Shown here piece after piece: positions 54,098 to 62,953 of a stretch of 64,000 nt of DNA. The DNA is from Roseibium aggregatum IAM 12614. Its GTDB lineage: Bacteria > Pseudomonadota > Alphaproteobacteria > Rhizobiales > Stappiaceae. The first letter of the stretch is position 1. Each line of letters begins with the position of its first letter. Made by a program: the position numbers and the translations under genes. The stretch is taken from positions 1 through 64,000 of the forward strand of contig NZ_AAUW01000027.1 of assembly GCF_000168975.1 (NCBI RefSeq), written 5' to 3'. The notes under the pieces were generated by a model. That model was not told the DNA's origin. It searched no databases and saw only the letters and a list, made by a program, of their open reading frames with translations.

Positions 54098-55279
54098 TCA
54101 TGAGCTGTCGTTCCAGGCTGAGCGCGGGGGTGGCGCTTGCCCATGATGCCACACGGCGAGTGTGATCATCGGGCTGCCGCAACAGGGGCACGGGTGCGTG
54201 AGAGACGGCAGGTCCGTCACCGGCTCGGCACGGAAGGCAGTCTCCGGCGCCCGGACGGCGAGCAGCTGTCTGCACGACGCGAGCCGTGCGACGCGCCGGC
54301 CGTTGGCGAGGAACCCGTAGTGGCGGATGCGATGGAAGCCGTCCGGCAGGGTGTGCAAGAGGAAGCGCCGGATGAACTCGTCGGCCTTGAGCGTCATCAG
54401 CTTTGTCTTGCGGCCATGGCGGTAGTCGCGCCAACGGAACGTCACCTTGCCGTCGGCCAGGCTGACCAGGCGGGAATTGGCGATGGCGACGCGATGCGTG
54501 TAGCGGCCCAGATAAGCCAGCACCTGTTCTGGCCCGCCGAAGGGCGGCTTGGCATAGACGACCCAGTCGCGGCGACGCGCCGCGGCCAGGAGACGGGCAA
54601 AGGCAGCCGGGCCGGCCAAGTCGGCGATGCTGCCGAAGAATTGCAGCCCTCCGGCCTCGAAGGCGACGCGCAGCGCCTCCAGAAACAGCCGGCGGAACAG
54701 GCGCGACAACACCCGGACGGCCAGAAAGAAACCGGGGCGGCAAGAGATCCAGCGGCTGCCATCGGGTGACGGGCCGCCGCCCGGCACGATGCAATGGAGG
54801 TGCGGATGATAGGTCAGGGTCTGGCCCCAGCTATGGAGCACCGCGATGAGGCCGATCTCGGCGCCGAGATGTCTGGGATCGGCGGCGATCGTGCGCAGCG
54901 TCTCGGCGGCTGTCCTGAACAGGATGGTGTAGACGACCGCCTTGTTTTGGAAGGCAACCGCCGCGATCTCGGCGGGCAGCGTGAACACCACGTGGAAATA
55001 GGGCACCGGCAGGAGTTCGCTCGCACGCGCGGCCAGCCAGTCCCGCGCCACGGCAGTCTGGCACTTCGGGCAGTGCCGGTTGCGGCAGGAATTGTAGGCC
55101 ACACGCACCGCTCCGCAGGCCCGGCACTCCTCGATATGGCCGCCGAGCGCGGCGGTGCGGCACAGCTCGATCGCGCTCATCACGCGCCGCTCAACGCGGC
55201 CCAGATGACCGTGATGGGCTTGCCGATAGGCTTCGCCATGACGGCGGAAGATATCCGCCACCTCCAGTCTCGCCGACAT
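54098..55279 (-). CDS. IS91-family transposase (zinc-ribbon/Y2 type)
   Basis: 393 aa. The N-terminal zinc-binding region (HIEECRACGAVRVAYNSCRN, HCPKCQ) is followed by VPYFHVVFTLP, the HUH-like motif TYHPHLHCIVPGGG, and YLGRYTHRVAIANSRLVSLA with the tyrosine region. FRWRDYRHGRKTKLMTLKA and LPDGFHRIRHYGFLANGRR are family signatures. A C-terminal CPCCGSPM ribbon follows. IS91 enzymes move DNA by rolling-circle replication. Complete; 9 bp separate it from the recombinase gene. Confidence 0.92.
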   Translation of the reverse strand: MSARLEVADIFRRHGEAYRQAHHGHLGRVERRVMSAIELCRTAALGGHIEECRACGAVRVAYNSCRNRHCPKCQTAVARDWLAARASELLPVPYFHVVFTLPAEIAAVAFQNKAVVYTILFRTAAETLRTIAADPRHLGAEIGLIAVLHSWGQTLTYHPHLHCIVPGGGPSPDGSRWISCRPGFFLAVRVLSRLFRRLFLEALRVAFEAGGLQFFGSIADLAGPAAFARLLAAARRRDWVVYAKPPFGGPEQVLAYLGRYTHRVAIANSRLVSLADGKVTFRWRDYRHGRKTKLMTLKADEFIRRFLLHTLPDGFHRIRHYGFLANGRRVARLASCRQLLAVRAPETAFRAEPVTDLPSLTHPCPCCGSPMITLAVWHHGQAPPPRSAWNDSS

Positions 55280-55288
55280 GGGACCGCG

Positions 55289-56152
55289 TCAGTTCGGCGG
55301 CACCACCTCGATGTTGAGCCGGTCAAGTGGGCTTTGCGTGCGCCGGATGAGCCTGCTGGAAACCTTGGTGTAGCGCGCCGTGCTCGACAGGTTGTTGTGA
55401 CCAAGCAGAACCTGGATGATGCGGATGTCTGTGCCGTTCTCCAGCAAATGTGTTGCGAAGGAGTGCCTGAGCGTGTGCACCGTCACGCGCTTGTCGATGC
55501 CGGCGGCGGCCCGCGCCGAGCGGCAGGCGGCATGAAGAACCGTAATGCTGATCGGGCCGGATCCGTTGCGGCGGGGAAACAGCCAATCGGGAGGCCGCGC
55601 CAGCCGCCAGTAGGTCCGCAGGATATGCAGGAGCTGCGCGGACAGCATCACGTAGCGGTCCTTGCCGCCCTTGCCGTGGCGGATCCGGATGACACCGCGC
55701 TGGCTGTCGATGTCGGCCACCTTGAGCCCGACAACCTCGGAAACACGCAGACCCGCCGCATAGGCCGCGGTTAGTGCCGTGCGCGTCTTCAGGCTCGGTA
55801 CGGCCTCGAGAAAGCGCACGACCTCGTCGGCAGAAAGCACTTCCGGCAGCTTGCGCGGCGCGCGCGCATAGGCAATGCGCTCCGGGATCTCGGCCTGGCC
55901 GAGCGTCACGCCGTAGAAGAACCGCAGCGCACAGACCGTCTGGTTCAGCGCCGGCCAGGAAATGCCGGTTGCCACCAGATGCACCTGAAAGGCACGGACA
56001 TCCTCAAGACCGAGCCGATCCGGCGAACGGCCGAAATAGCGGCTGAACTTCGACACCGCATGCAGGTAAGATCGCTGCGTCGCCGGCGAGAGATTGCGGA
56101 CCGTCATGTCCTCGATCATGCGGCGGCGCAAAGGGCTGATGGCTTTGCTCAT
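55289..56152 (-). CDS. Tyrosine recombinase associated with the IS91-like element
   Basis: 287 aa. N-terminal SAM-like core-binding domain (EDMTVRNLSPATQRSYLHAV, SRYFGRSPDRLGLEDVRAFQ), then the catalytic domain with Arg in AAYAAGLRVSEVVGLKVADI, Lys in HGKGGKDRYVMLS, HTLRHSFATHLLENGTDIR (H-x-x-R), the LLGHNNLSSTARYTKVS box with a further His, and the tyrosine Y in TARYTKV. All RKHRHY residues seem present, so it should be active. Tyrosine recombinases of this type accompany several IS91-like elements. Confidence 0.93.
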   Translation of the reverse strand: MSKAISPLRRRMIEDMTVRNLSPATQRSYLHAVSKFSRYFGRSPDRLGLEDVRAFQVHLVATGISWPALNQTVCALRFFYGVTLGQAEIPERIAYARAPRKLPEVLSADEVVRFLEAVPSLKTRTALTAAYAAGLRVSEVVGLKVADIDSQRGVIRIRHGKGGKDRYVMLSAQLLHILRTYWRLARPPDWLFPRRNGSGPISITVLHAACRSARAAAGIDKRVTVHTLRHSFATHLLENGTDIRIIQVLLGHNNLSSTARYTKVSSRLIRRTQSPLDRLNIEVVPPN

Positions 56153-56460
56153 CGGGGTGCTCCTGACTGAGTGGATAGGGCTTCAACAACCGCAATCCTC
56201 GCAGACAGGGCACCTTCTCCCAACTGCCACACCAAATGCCGCGTTAGCGGCTTCGTTCAATCCCTATTCGGACTCTTTCGATCCGGTCATTCCTTTAGAA
56301 AACGCTGGGCTATTCATTTGCCGCTAAAAAGCGCATTGTACAAAAGAAGCGATTTTTATAAATCTTAGTAACATTGGCTCGTAATGACGAATCAACGTCC
56401 ATCCTGAAGTTTACGGAAACGCGGATGGCTTGATCCTCCGTGAATAGTTGGATATACAAT

Positions 56461-57087
56461 ATGAAAATTAAACACCTCCTCTTTGCTGGCGCCACGTCCC
56501 TTTTGGCATCGAACGCCCACGCGGCGGACCTCGAAGTGGAGCCGGTCGCTATTCAGACCTATGACTGGCAGGGGGTCTATGGGGGCGGTCAGTTCGGCTT
56601 CGGCTGGTTTGAAGGAAGGGACAATCTTGGTTCTCCTCCGGAGAACCTTGCTTCCCCGGTCGGCGGCGTCCACGTTGGATATAACCACATGTTAGGCCAG
56701 TTTGTGCTCGGTATCGAGGGGGAGGCTAACCTCGCCAACTTCTCGGATACCACATCGGCGAACCTTGATGTAGACATCAACTGGATGATCGCCGCTCGCC
56801 TGCGCGCGGGGTATGCGTTCGATCGGTTCCTCGCATTTGCGACTACCGGGGTCAGCTTTTCGGAAGTGACATTCGAGATTCCCGGAACGGGCATCTCCGA
56901 TTCCAACACACACACCGGATTTCTTTTCGGGGGCGGGGTGGAAGGCTACGTGACGGAGCACATTTCCGTTAGGGCCGAATATCAGCATCACTGGTTTGGC
57001 AACGAAAGTTACAATGTCGGGGCTGGCGCATTTGACATTGAGGGCGACTTGGATCTCCTGCGAGCCGGTGTGTCCTACCACTTTTGA
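56461..57087 (+). CDS. Outer-membrane beta-barrel protein (Omp25/31, opacity-like)
   Basis: 208 aa from ATG 56461. An earlier in-frame start adds 7 residues and breaks the signal peptide. Signal peptide MKIKHLLFAGATSLLASNAH, cleaved after AHA. The mature barrel has the motifs of alphaproteobacterial Omp25/31-type porins: DWQGVYGGGQFGFGWFEG, GGVHVGYNHMLGQFVLGIEG, RLRAGYAFDRFLAFATTGVS and ISVRAEYQHHWFG, and ends in Phe (LLRAGVSYHF). Eight strands are likely. Intact, single gene, ending next to IS3 debris. Confidence 0.9.
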   Translation: MKIKHLLFAGATSLLASNAHAADLEVEPVAIQTYDWQGVYGGGQFGFGWFEGRDNLGSPPENLASPVGGVHVGYNHMLGQFVLGIEGEANLANFSDTTSANLDVDINWMIAARLRAGYAFDRFLAFATTGVSFSEVTFEIPGTGISDSNTHTGFLFGGGVEGYVTEHISVRAEYQHHWFGNESYNVGAGAFDIEGDLDLLRAGVSYHF

Positions 57088-57109
57088 TCTGTCCTTGCCC
57101 CCTGATCCC

Positions 57110-57440
57110 GGACCAATATTTTTTTCAGTTTGACCAGGCTGCGGTCTTGAGTGCACCGGGGAAACTCTCCATCGGGGCGTTGTCCAGGCAAATACCTTCG
57201 CGGCTCATGTAGGCGGTGATGCCATGCGGCCGAGCAACTTGCGATATTCCTCGCATGCGTCCTGGGCGGGTTCAACCGGACGTGGCGACACTTCATACCT
57301 GGAGGTGTTTCTGGCGACAGGAAGACGGAAATCGGAACGCTCCGCCCGGCGTCGGGCGCGGTGACGGCGAAGTTCCTGTCCGGTAGGTTTGACGCGATGC
57401 CGTAATCATGGCGGCTGTCAGTCGTCATCGGCATGCGCCG
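57110..57440 (-). pseudogene. IS3-family OrfB remnants
   Basis: Two islands on the minus strand: DSRHDYGIASNLPDRNFAVT (57350-57425), which precedes the DDE domain, and GITAYMSREGICLDNAPMES with FPGALKTAAW (57130-57235), which belongs to its end. The middle is deleted. Confidence 0.7.
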
Positions 57441-57477
57441 GGGTTGTGGGGGGTGCCGGTGGGGCCGATAGCTGGGG

Positions 57478-58075
57478 CCCAAAGTGCCTTCGCGACATTC
57501 GAGACGCCGTTTGCCCTTGTGATGTCGAGTGTCTGACTGCGCAGGCGCGCCATGATGCCGAGATTGCTGCGGATGCGGCTGGCATTCTCTGCAAAGGTGA
57601 CGTCGCGAACCCAGTGGTTACGGTTCTCGATGGCCTAATGATTGCGGATAGCCGGTGCGAAGGTCATGGCGTCAAGCATGACCGATGAGGCATAAATGCT
57701 TGTTTCCTCGCGGCTTTTCCAAAGGGCGGTCGCGACGATCAGCGCCTGGGCGGCCAGGATTTCGTTGGACTTCTCGTCAACGACCTCATGAGTGAGGATG
57801 ATCTGGTGATCGACGGCAAAGGCCGAGAGCACATAGGCGGCCTTGGTGTCGGAAAACGCATCGAAACTTTGCCGCAACGTCTTGCCGTCTATGGCGATGA
57901 AGCGGGAAGGTCCTGCGGGAGCACAGGTTCGGTCCAGCCCCTCGGCATGACGCCGGAACGCCGTCCCCAACGCGTCGGGATCGATCTGCCGCAGTATGCC
58001 GCGCACTGATGTGTAGACCGGAGCCCGCCGCAGGGCCGCATTGAGAAGCGGCAATCTGGCGGCAATCAGGGCGTG
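57478..58075 (-). pseudogene. ISAs1-family transposase, partial
   Basis: RGILRQIDPDALGTAFRRH, SRFIAIDGKTLRQSFDAFSD, AAYVLSAFAVDHQIILTHEV and DEKSNEILAAQALI, then SVMLDAMTFAPAIRNH. A diverged C-terminal segment (GIMARLRSQTLDITRANGV) follows. ISAs1 (H-repeat-associated) type; N- and central parts are missing. Confidence 0.82.
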
Positions 58076-58260
58076 AATTTACCGATAGGAGCGCGCTCCG
58101 CTCAGAATGGCGATGATCGAGAACAAAATCACGCCGACCTGATCGTACATTTTGCCTTCGGCGCGCCGACGGTCGGGGAACGCGGCAAGGCAGGACACAA
58201 GATCAATAGCTGGGGGTCATGGAGCAACCTTCCCGTTTCGAGGTGCTCTCCATAGTTTCA

Positions 58261-59194
58261 GAGCCGGATTAAAAAGTTCATGAGGGAACACAATAGGTTG
58301 CCAGTCTGCGTGTCATGACCCTGATGCTGGCGATAGTGACCCATGCGGTGGCGCTTTCGATGGATTTCTCCCAGTCCCTTGCCAGCATGCGGCATCGTCC
58401 AAACCAGCCGAACGTGCGTTCCACCACCCATCTGCGGGGTAGGGCGTGGAAGCCCTTGGCAGCATCAGACCGCTTAAGGCTGTTCGTGCATGGTCCATGC
58501 GCCGCAGACGATCAATGTGCTGCTGAGCTTATCGCCTTCGTAGCCGCCGTCGGCGAAGACATGGCGTAGCCAGGGGAACCGGTGCCGGATGGTTTTCAGA
58601 CATCGGGTGCACCATCCCGGTCCATGATGTCGGCGGCATGAACCAGCACGAACAACATCAGGTCAAGCGTGTCGGGGATGATATGGCGCTTGCGTCCCTT
58701 GATCTACTTGCCCTCGTCATAGCCGGAAATACCCCCGCTTTCCGTGGTTTTATCCGACTGACTGTCAATAACACCGGCTATTGGAGGGGGCGCGCGTCCT
58801 TCCAGTTCTCGCGTGGCGGCGACAAGGATGTGGTTGAAGGTCTGCCAAAGACCGGTATCGCGCCAGCAAGAGAAATAGCCTCGCACCGTGGGGGCCGGGG
58901 GAAAGTCTTTCGGAAGTGCCCGTCACTGACAGCCGTTGCCGGCGACATAAAGGATCGCGTTCATCACTTCCCTCATGTTGGTCGTCCGCGGTCGCCCGCC
59001 ATGCTTGGCCACAGGGATCAATGGTGCTACGACCGCCCATTCCCGTTCCGTCAAATCGCTTGTCTAACGCAGAGCGTCGCGGTTAGGCTGTTTGCGAGTG
59101 ATGTTACTCCAGGGTATTCGATCCACAATCTTCTCGACAAAGACGGTTGAATCACAATCCTTTGATAGTACACAACTACTTTTAAATCCGGCTC
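58261..59194 (-). pseudogene. IS5-family element (IS5 subgroup), transposase broken
   Basis: Ends GAGCCGGATTAAAAAGTT and GAGAGCCGGATTTAAAAGT are the inverted repeats. Inside, SDLTEREWAVV-like and AKHGGRPRTTNMREVMNAIL lead to TVRGYFSCWRDTGLWQTFNH and GVIDSQSDKTTESGGISGYD, then a TAG before IKGRKRHIIPDTLDLMLFVL. Later frames hold FADGGYEGDK and further stops. Not related to the 1094-bp IS5 copies. Confidence 0.8.
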
Positions 59195-59241
59195 TCAGAG
59201 ACTTGGACCTGTCACAGTTTGGTTCCGCTCCGAGTTCTCAT

Positions 59242-59511
59242 TTAAGCGGCCCTGGCTTCGAATGCCAATGGGCTATTCCATGCCAGAGCCGAGTGCCTTC
59301 TGCGCGGATTGTAGAAGCCATTGATGTATTCAAAGATGGCCATTTCAGCTTCGCGGCGACAGACCCATGATTTCTGCCACAGCAACTCGGCCTTGATCGT
59401 TTTGAAGAAGGTTTCCACGGCGGCGTTGTCAAAGCAGTTTCCAGTTCCGCTCATTGAGACCTGGAAGCCATGCTGGCGCAGAAGCTTCTGATAGTCGTGA
59501 GAGCAATATTG
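59242..59511 (-). pseudogene. IS3-family OrfB C-terminal half, split by IS30
   Basis: YCSHDYQKLLRQHGFQVSMS, DNAAVETFFKTIKAELLWQK and AIFEYINGFYNPRRRHSALA. The preceding residues (HHTDRGSQ) are on the other side of the IS30, at about 60971. Confidence 0.9.
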
Positions 59512-60970
59512 GGCAGATTCAACCGGTCGTCGCAACACCCTTGATTATATCTTGTTTGAGCAACTGGTCGAGAGCCTCTGCAGGTGTGCGCCAGCCCAAC
59601 GTTTTTCGGGGCCTGGTATTCAGAGCATGCGCTACAGCGCTTAATTCATCGACCCCATGCTGGCTTAGATCCGTGCCTTTCGGAAAGTACTGGCGCAGCA
59701 AGCCGTTGGTGTTTTCGTTGCTCCCGCGCTGCCAGGGGCTTTGAGGGTCGCAGAAGTATATCTCGAGGCCGGTGTCGATACGGAGCTGTGCATGCTGAGC
59801 CATCTCCGCACCCTGATCCCAAGTCAATGATTGGCGGAGATGTGCCGGCAGATCCATGATGGTTCCGGCGATGGCATCGCGGACCGCTTCAGCACCATGT
59901 CCGGCAAGTGCTGGGCCGTTTTTGACAGACTAATCCTTCCCATGCGTTCCATTCGTGGGAGGTGTTGGAGCATTGTGAACCGTGTCGTACGTTCGACCGG
60001 CGGGCCGATCGCTGAGCTGCCGAGACCGAGAATGAGATCCCCCTCCCAGTGACCGGGCACTGCTCTGTCGCCTATCTCAGGCGGACGATCACTGATCATG
60101 AAAGCATCTGCGAAGAAGGACTTGCCTCGGTTACGAGCACGTTCGCGGGGCAAATGCAGCGCTCGTCCAGAGCGCAGACAGGCCGATAGCTCTCGCTTCA
60201 AGGCGCCTCGGCCCTGAATGTAGAGCGCCTGATAGATGGCTTCGTGGCTGATGCGCATGGTCGGGTTCTCGGGAAAGTCCAGCTTCAGACGCCGCGCAAT
60301 TTGTTCCGGGCTCCAAGCTGTGGACCAGCGTCGACTTTGCCGATGAACAGCCCGTCGTCCTTTCCATACCACGACTGGGCCATCGAAGGCGATGCCGTCG
60401 GGCATTGCAATCCGTCCGGCGAGCCGGTCTTGCACATAGTCACGGAGGACAGGATTGGTTGTCAGCTTTGCCGCCTTCGGCCGCCGTGCTGCTCGATCAG
60501 CATGCCACTGCGCGGTAATGGCTCGATAGTCGAAGTCGCCGCCGCGCGTCGCCGAATTGCGCCTGATCTCACGCGAAATTGTGCTGGGAGACCGCCCCAG
60601 CTTGCGCGCTATAGCACGCACTCCCGTGCTCCGCGCGCATTCCAAAGCAATTTCCTCCCGTTCCCGAAACGAAAGGTTTCGACTCGCGAGTGGTGCCGTT
60701 GCGGGCGAAAGGTGTGTTGGAGGCATGCCACCTGAACTCCGAAACCACTGGATACCAACGGGACCGGAGACGCCGGCTTCGGCGGCGGCTTCTTCACTGG
60801 ACAGACCCGACGCCACTCCTTGCCAAAACCGGTACAGGTTCTCACGCTGCCATGCCGGTGGCCGCCCAGGCGAGGACAATTTGTGCCGCATTGAGCGTTC
60901 TGATTTCCGTCTTCCTGTACCCATCAACACCTCCTGTAGCGGGGTGTTGCGACGACCGGTTGAATCTGCC
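59512..60970 (-). mobile_element. IS30-family element with 29-bp inverted repeats and TTG target duplication
   Basis: Both ends read GGCAGATTCAACCGGTCGTC inwards (continuing GCAACACCC). TTG is duplicated at 59509-59511 and 60971-60973. Excision in silico restores the IS3 codons D-R-G-S-Q-Y-C-S-H-D exactly. Confidence 0.92.
59519..60925 (-). pseudogene. IS30-family transposase with one frameshift
   Basis: The HTH region (LSFREREEIALECARSTGVR, LGRSPSTISREIRRN) and central domain (SPEQIARRLKLDFPENPTMR, ISHEAIYQALYIQGRGALKR, GHWEGDLILGLGSSAI with the first Asp) are in one frame. The end (LPAHLRQSLTWDQGAEMAQH, CDPQSPWQRGSNENTNGLLR, YFPKGTDLS) is in the -1 frame. The shift falls at an A5 tract (gtcaaaaacgg), so ribosomal slippage is conceivable, though IS30 enzymes are normally single-frame. 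Confidence 0.88.
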
Positions 60971-61425
60971 TTGGCTGCCGCGGTCCGTGTGGTGAATGCA
61001 GCCCTTGGGCGGGCGGCGCAGGGCAATGGCCATGTTCAGGGCCCGGATGGCCAGATCCCGTTTCAACCGGTTGCTCACGGCCCAACCGATGACACGTCTG
61101 GAATGCAGGTCTAGGATGACAGCCAAGTAGAGCCAGCCTTCCCGGGTCCACACATAACTGATGTCACCAGCCCATTTCCGGTTCGGCCGGTCAGCAGAAA
61201 AGTCCCGCTTCAGCAGATTTGGCGCAATGTTGAACCTGTGATTGCTGTCCGTTGTCGCCTTGAACTTCTTGTTCCTTTTCACGGTGATCGCGTTCTCACG
61301 CATCAACCGTCCAACACGCCGATGGCCGACATCAAGTCCGAGCTCCTTTAGCTCTTCGGTCATGCGAGGACGCCCGTAGCTGCCAAGCGCAAGCCGTCGC
61401 CGGGAAAGCCGGTACCACTCCCGGG
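60971..61425 (-). pseudogene. IS3-family OrfB N-terminal half
   Basis: REWYRLSRRRLALGSYGRPR, MTEELKELGLDVGHRRVGRL, then FKATTDSNHRFNIAPNLLKR and KWAGDISYVWTREGWLYLAV, up to HHTDRGSQ at the IS30 boundary. It lacks its own N-terminus, where it abuts the HopA1-type gene. Confidence 0.88.
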
Positions 61426-61429
61426 AAAA

Positions 61430-62215
61430 ACAAAACGGGCAGTTAAGAGCGCGGGGAGCGCAAAGTTAAATCGAGATTTCTACAAAGAAATACTCGAAGT
61501 ACAAGAGAATAGAACAGGCGGTCGACTTAGACTTCAGGGAAGTGCCGAATGGGGATCTACGGAGTTAAGAGAGTATCTGGATCAGGAAGGAGATTTCGCA
61601 ATAGATCTGGAGCACGGTTTTTTTCATTTCGATCTCCCAAGTGAAATAAGAGAGGTGTATAAATACAGGGTTTACATAAATCCTAGGAAGGCACACGCCT
61701 CAACCATCATGAAACATGTTGTCGAAACGATAGTTGACAAGCCGGAGGAATATCCAGGTAATTGCGGCGCTAAGATAGCCGGCCCGGCCGCGGTGCGCGC
61801 GGACGGAATTCTGATTTTCGTGAGTCGCAAAGAAACCATGAATAAAATCATCGAAAATCTTGAAAACTATCAAGCCGATAATCGGGATAAATTCAATTCT
61901 CGGAACCCGAGAATGACCAGGCCTGTCGAAGGGGCGGTTGGTATTTCAACGGCCTGTGAACCGAGCAAGCGGATGATGAACGCGCTCAAATCGAAATTGT
62001 TGTCAGCGCTTAAGGAAGAAGAGATTGCCGAATATGTCAAACCTAAACAAAAACTCAGCTTCAGCCGAACACGCTTGCTTGCGATCGATTTGAGCATGCG
62101 GCTGGCCGAATGGCCGACGAAAACACAAGACGACAAAATACTAGAGAATAAAATTCTGGAAGTGTTTGCCGAGATAGGGATCGATAGTCAGGACCCATCA
62201 GAAGAGACAGAGTGA
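61430..62215 (+). pseudogene. HopA1-family type III effector, 5'-truncated by IS3
   Basis: The frame is open from the IS junction to a TGA at 62213-62215, about 258 codons; the first internal start is at 61655. The sequence matches the C-terminal part of the HopA1 (HrmA) effector family: LNRDFYKEILEVQENRTGGR, EHGFFHFDLPSEIREVYKYR, then VYINPRKAHASTIMKHVVET, CGAKIAGPAAVRADGILIFV and TRPVEGAVGISTACEPSKRM. HopA1 proteins of Pseudomonas syringae (about 375 aa) are delivered into plant cells and trigger EDS1-dependent immunity; homologues occur in other bacteria. The secretion signal is lost, so this copy is likely non-functional. Confidence 0.75.
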
Positions 62216-62231
62216 ACCTGCCACTGAACTT

Positions 62232-62953
62232 TCATCCAGCCGGGACCGGAGCCCGATTGGTTTTTACGCCATTTGGCGCAGGTTGAGCAATCGCCGGACG
62301 CGCAGAGCTGTCAGATCGCGTAGCGGGTCGGGCGATTGCGGTGGTCACGGTCCGGGCGTAGTCGGCCGGGGTCTGATAGTCCAACGCCGAGTGTGGGCGT
62401 TCGGTGTTGTAGTCGGCAGCCCACGCGGCGATCACGACACGTGCGTGGGCCGTGTTGCAAAACATGGTCTCGTTGAGCAGTTCGTCACGCATGCGACCGT
62501 TGAAACTCTCCACAAAACCATTTTGCATCGGTTTACCCGGTGCAATGTAGTGCCATTCGATCCGGTGCTCGGAACACCACCGCAGGATGGCATTCGAGGT
62601 CAGTTCCGTGCCGATGTCAGAGACAACCATTCCAGGCTTCCCGCAGCGCTCGATCAAGGTAGTGAGTTCACGCGTCACTCGGCGTCTCGAAATAGAAGTG
62701 TCGGGGATCGCCGCAAGGCATTCGCGGGTAACGTCGTCGACCACATTGAGCACCCGAAAACGCTGGCCATTGGCCAACTGGTCATGAACGAAATCCAGCG
62801 ACCATCGTGCGTTGGGGCTCGCCTCGACCAGGATCGGGGCTCGCGTTCCGATAGCCTTGCGCCGGGCCTTCCGCTTGCGCACGGTCGCGGTAGAGCCGAT
62901 AGATCCGGTTGATGCCGATGATCTGCTCGTCCGTGAATCTCGTTCGCTTCATT
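62232..62953 (-). pseudogene. IS3-family element, OrfA-OrfB fusion by deletion
   Basis: It begins MKRTRFTDEQIIGI (OrfA N-terminus), joins directly to RIYRLYRD of OrfB, shifts frame, and continues VRKRKARRKAIGTRAPILV, RWSLDFVHDQLANGQRFRVL, VVSDIGTELTSNAILRWCSE, YIAPGKPMQNGFVESFNGRM, and HSALDYQTPADYA. The catalytic half is complete but the fusion has lost the rest of OrfA. Confidence 0.85.

Larger units (their letters stand above)
53813..56263 (-). mobile_element. IS91-like element with tyrosine recombinase and inverted ends
   Basis: Two codirectional genes, tyrosine recombinase then Y2/zinc-ribbon transposase, as in IS91-like elements. The ends GGATTGAGCGAAGCCGC (plus, 53814) and GGATTGAACGAAGCCGC (minus, ending 56262) are inverted relative to each other, which classical IS91 elements lack. 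A solo end is at 33565. Confidence 0.7.
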
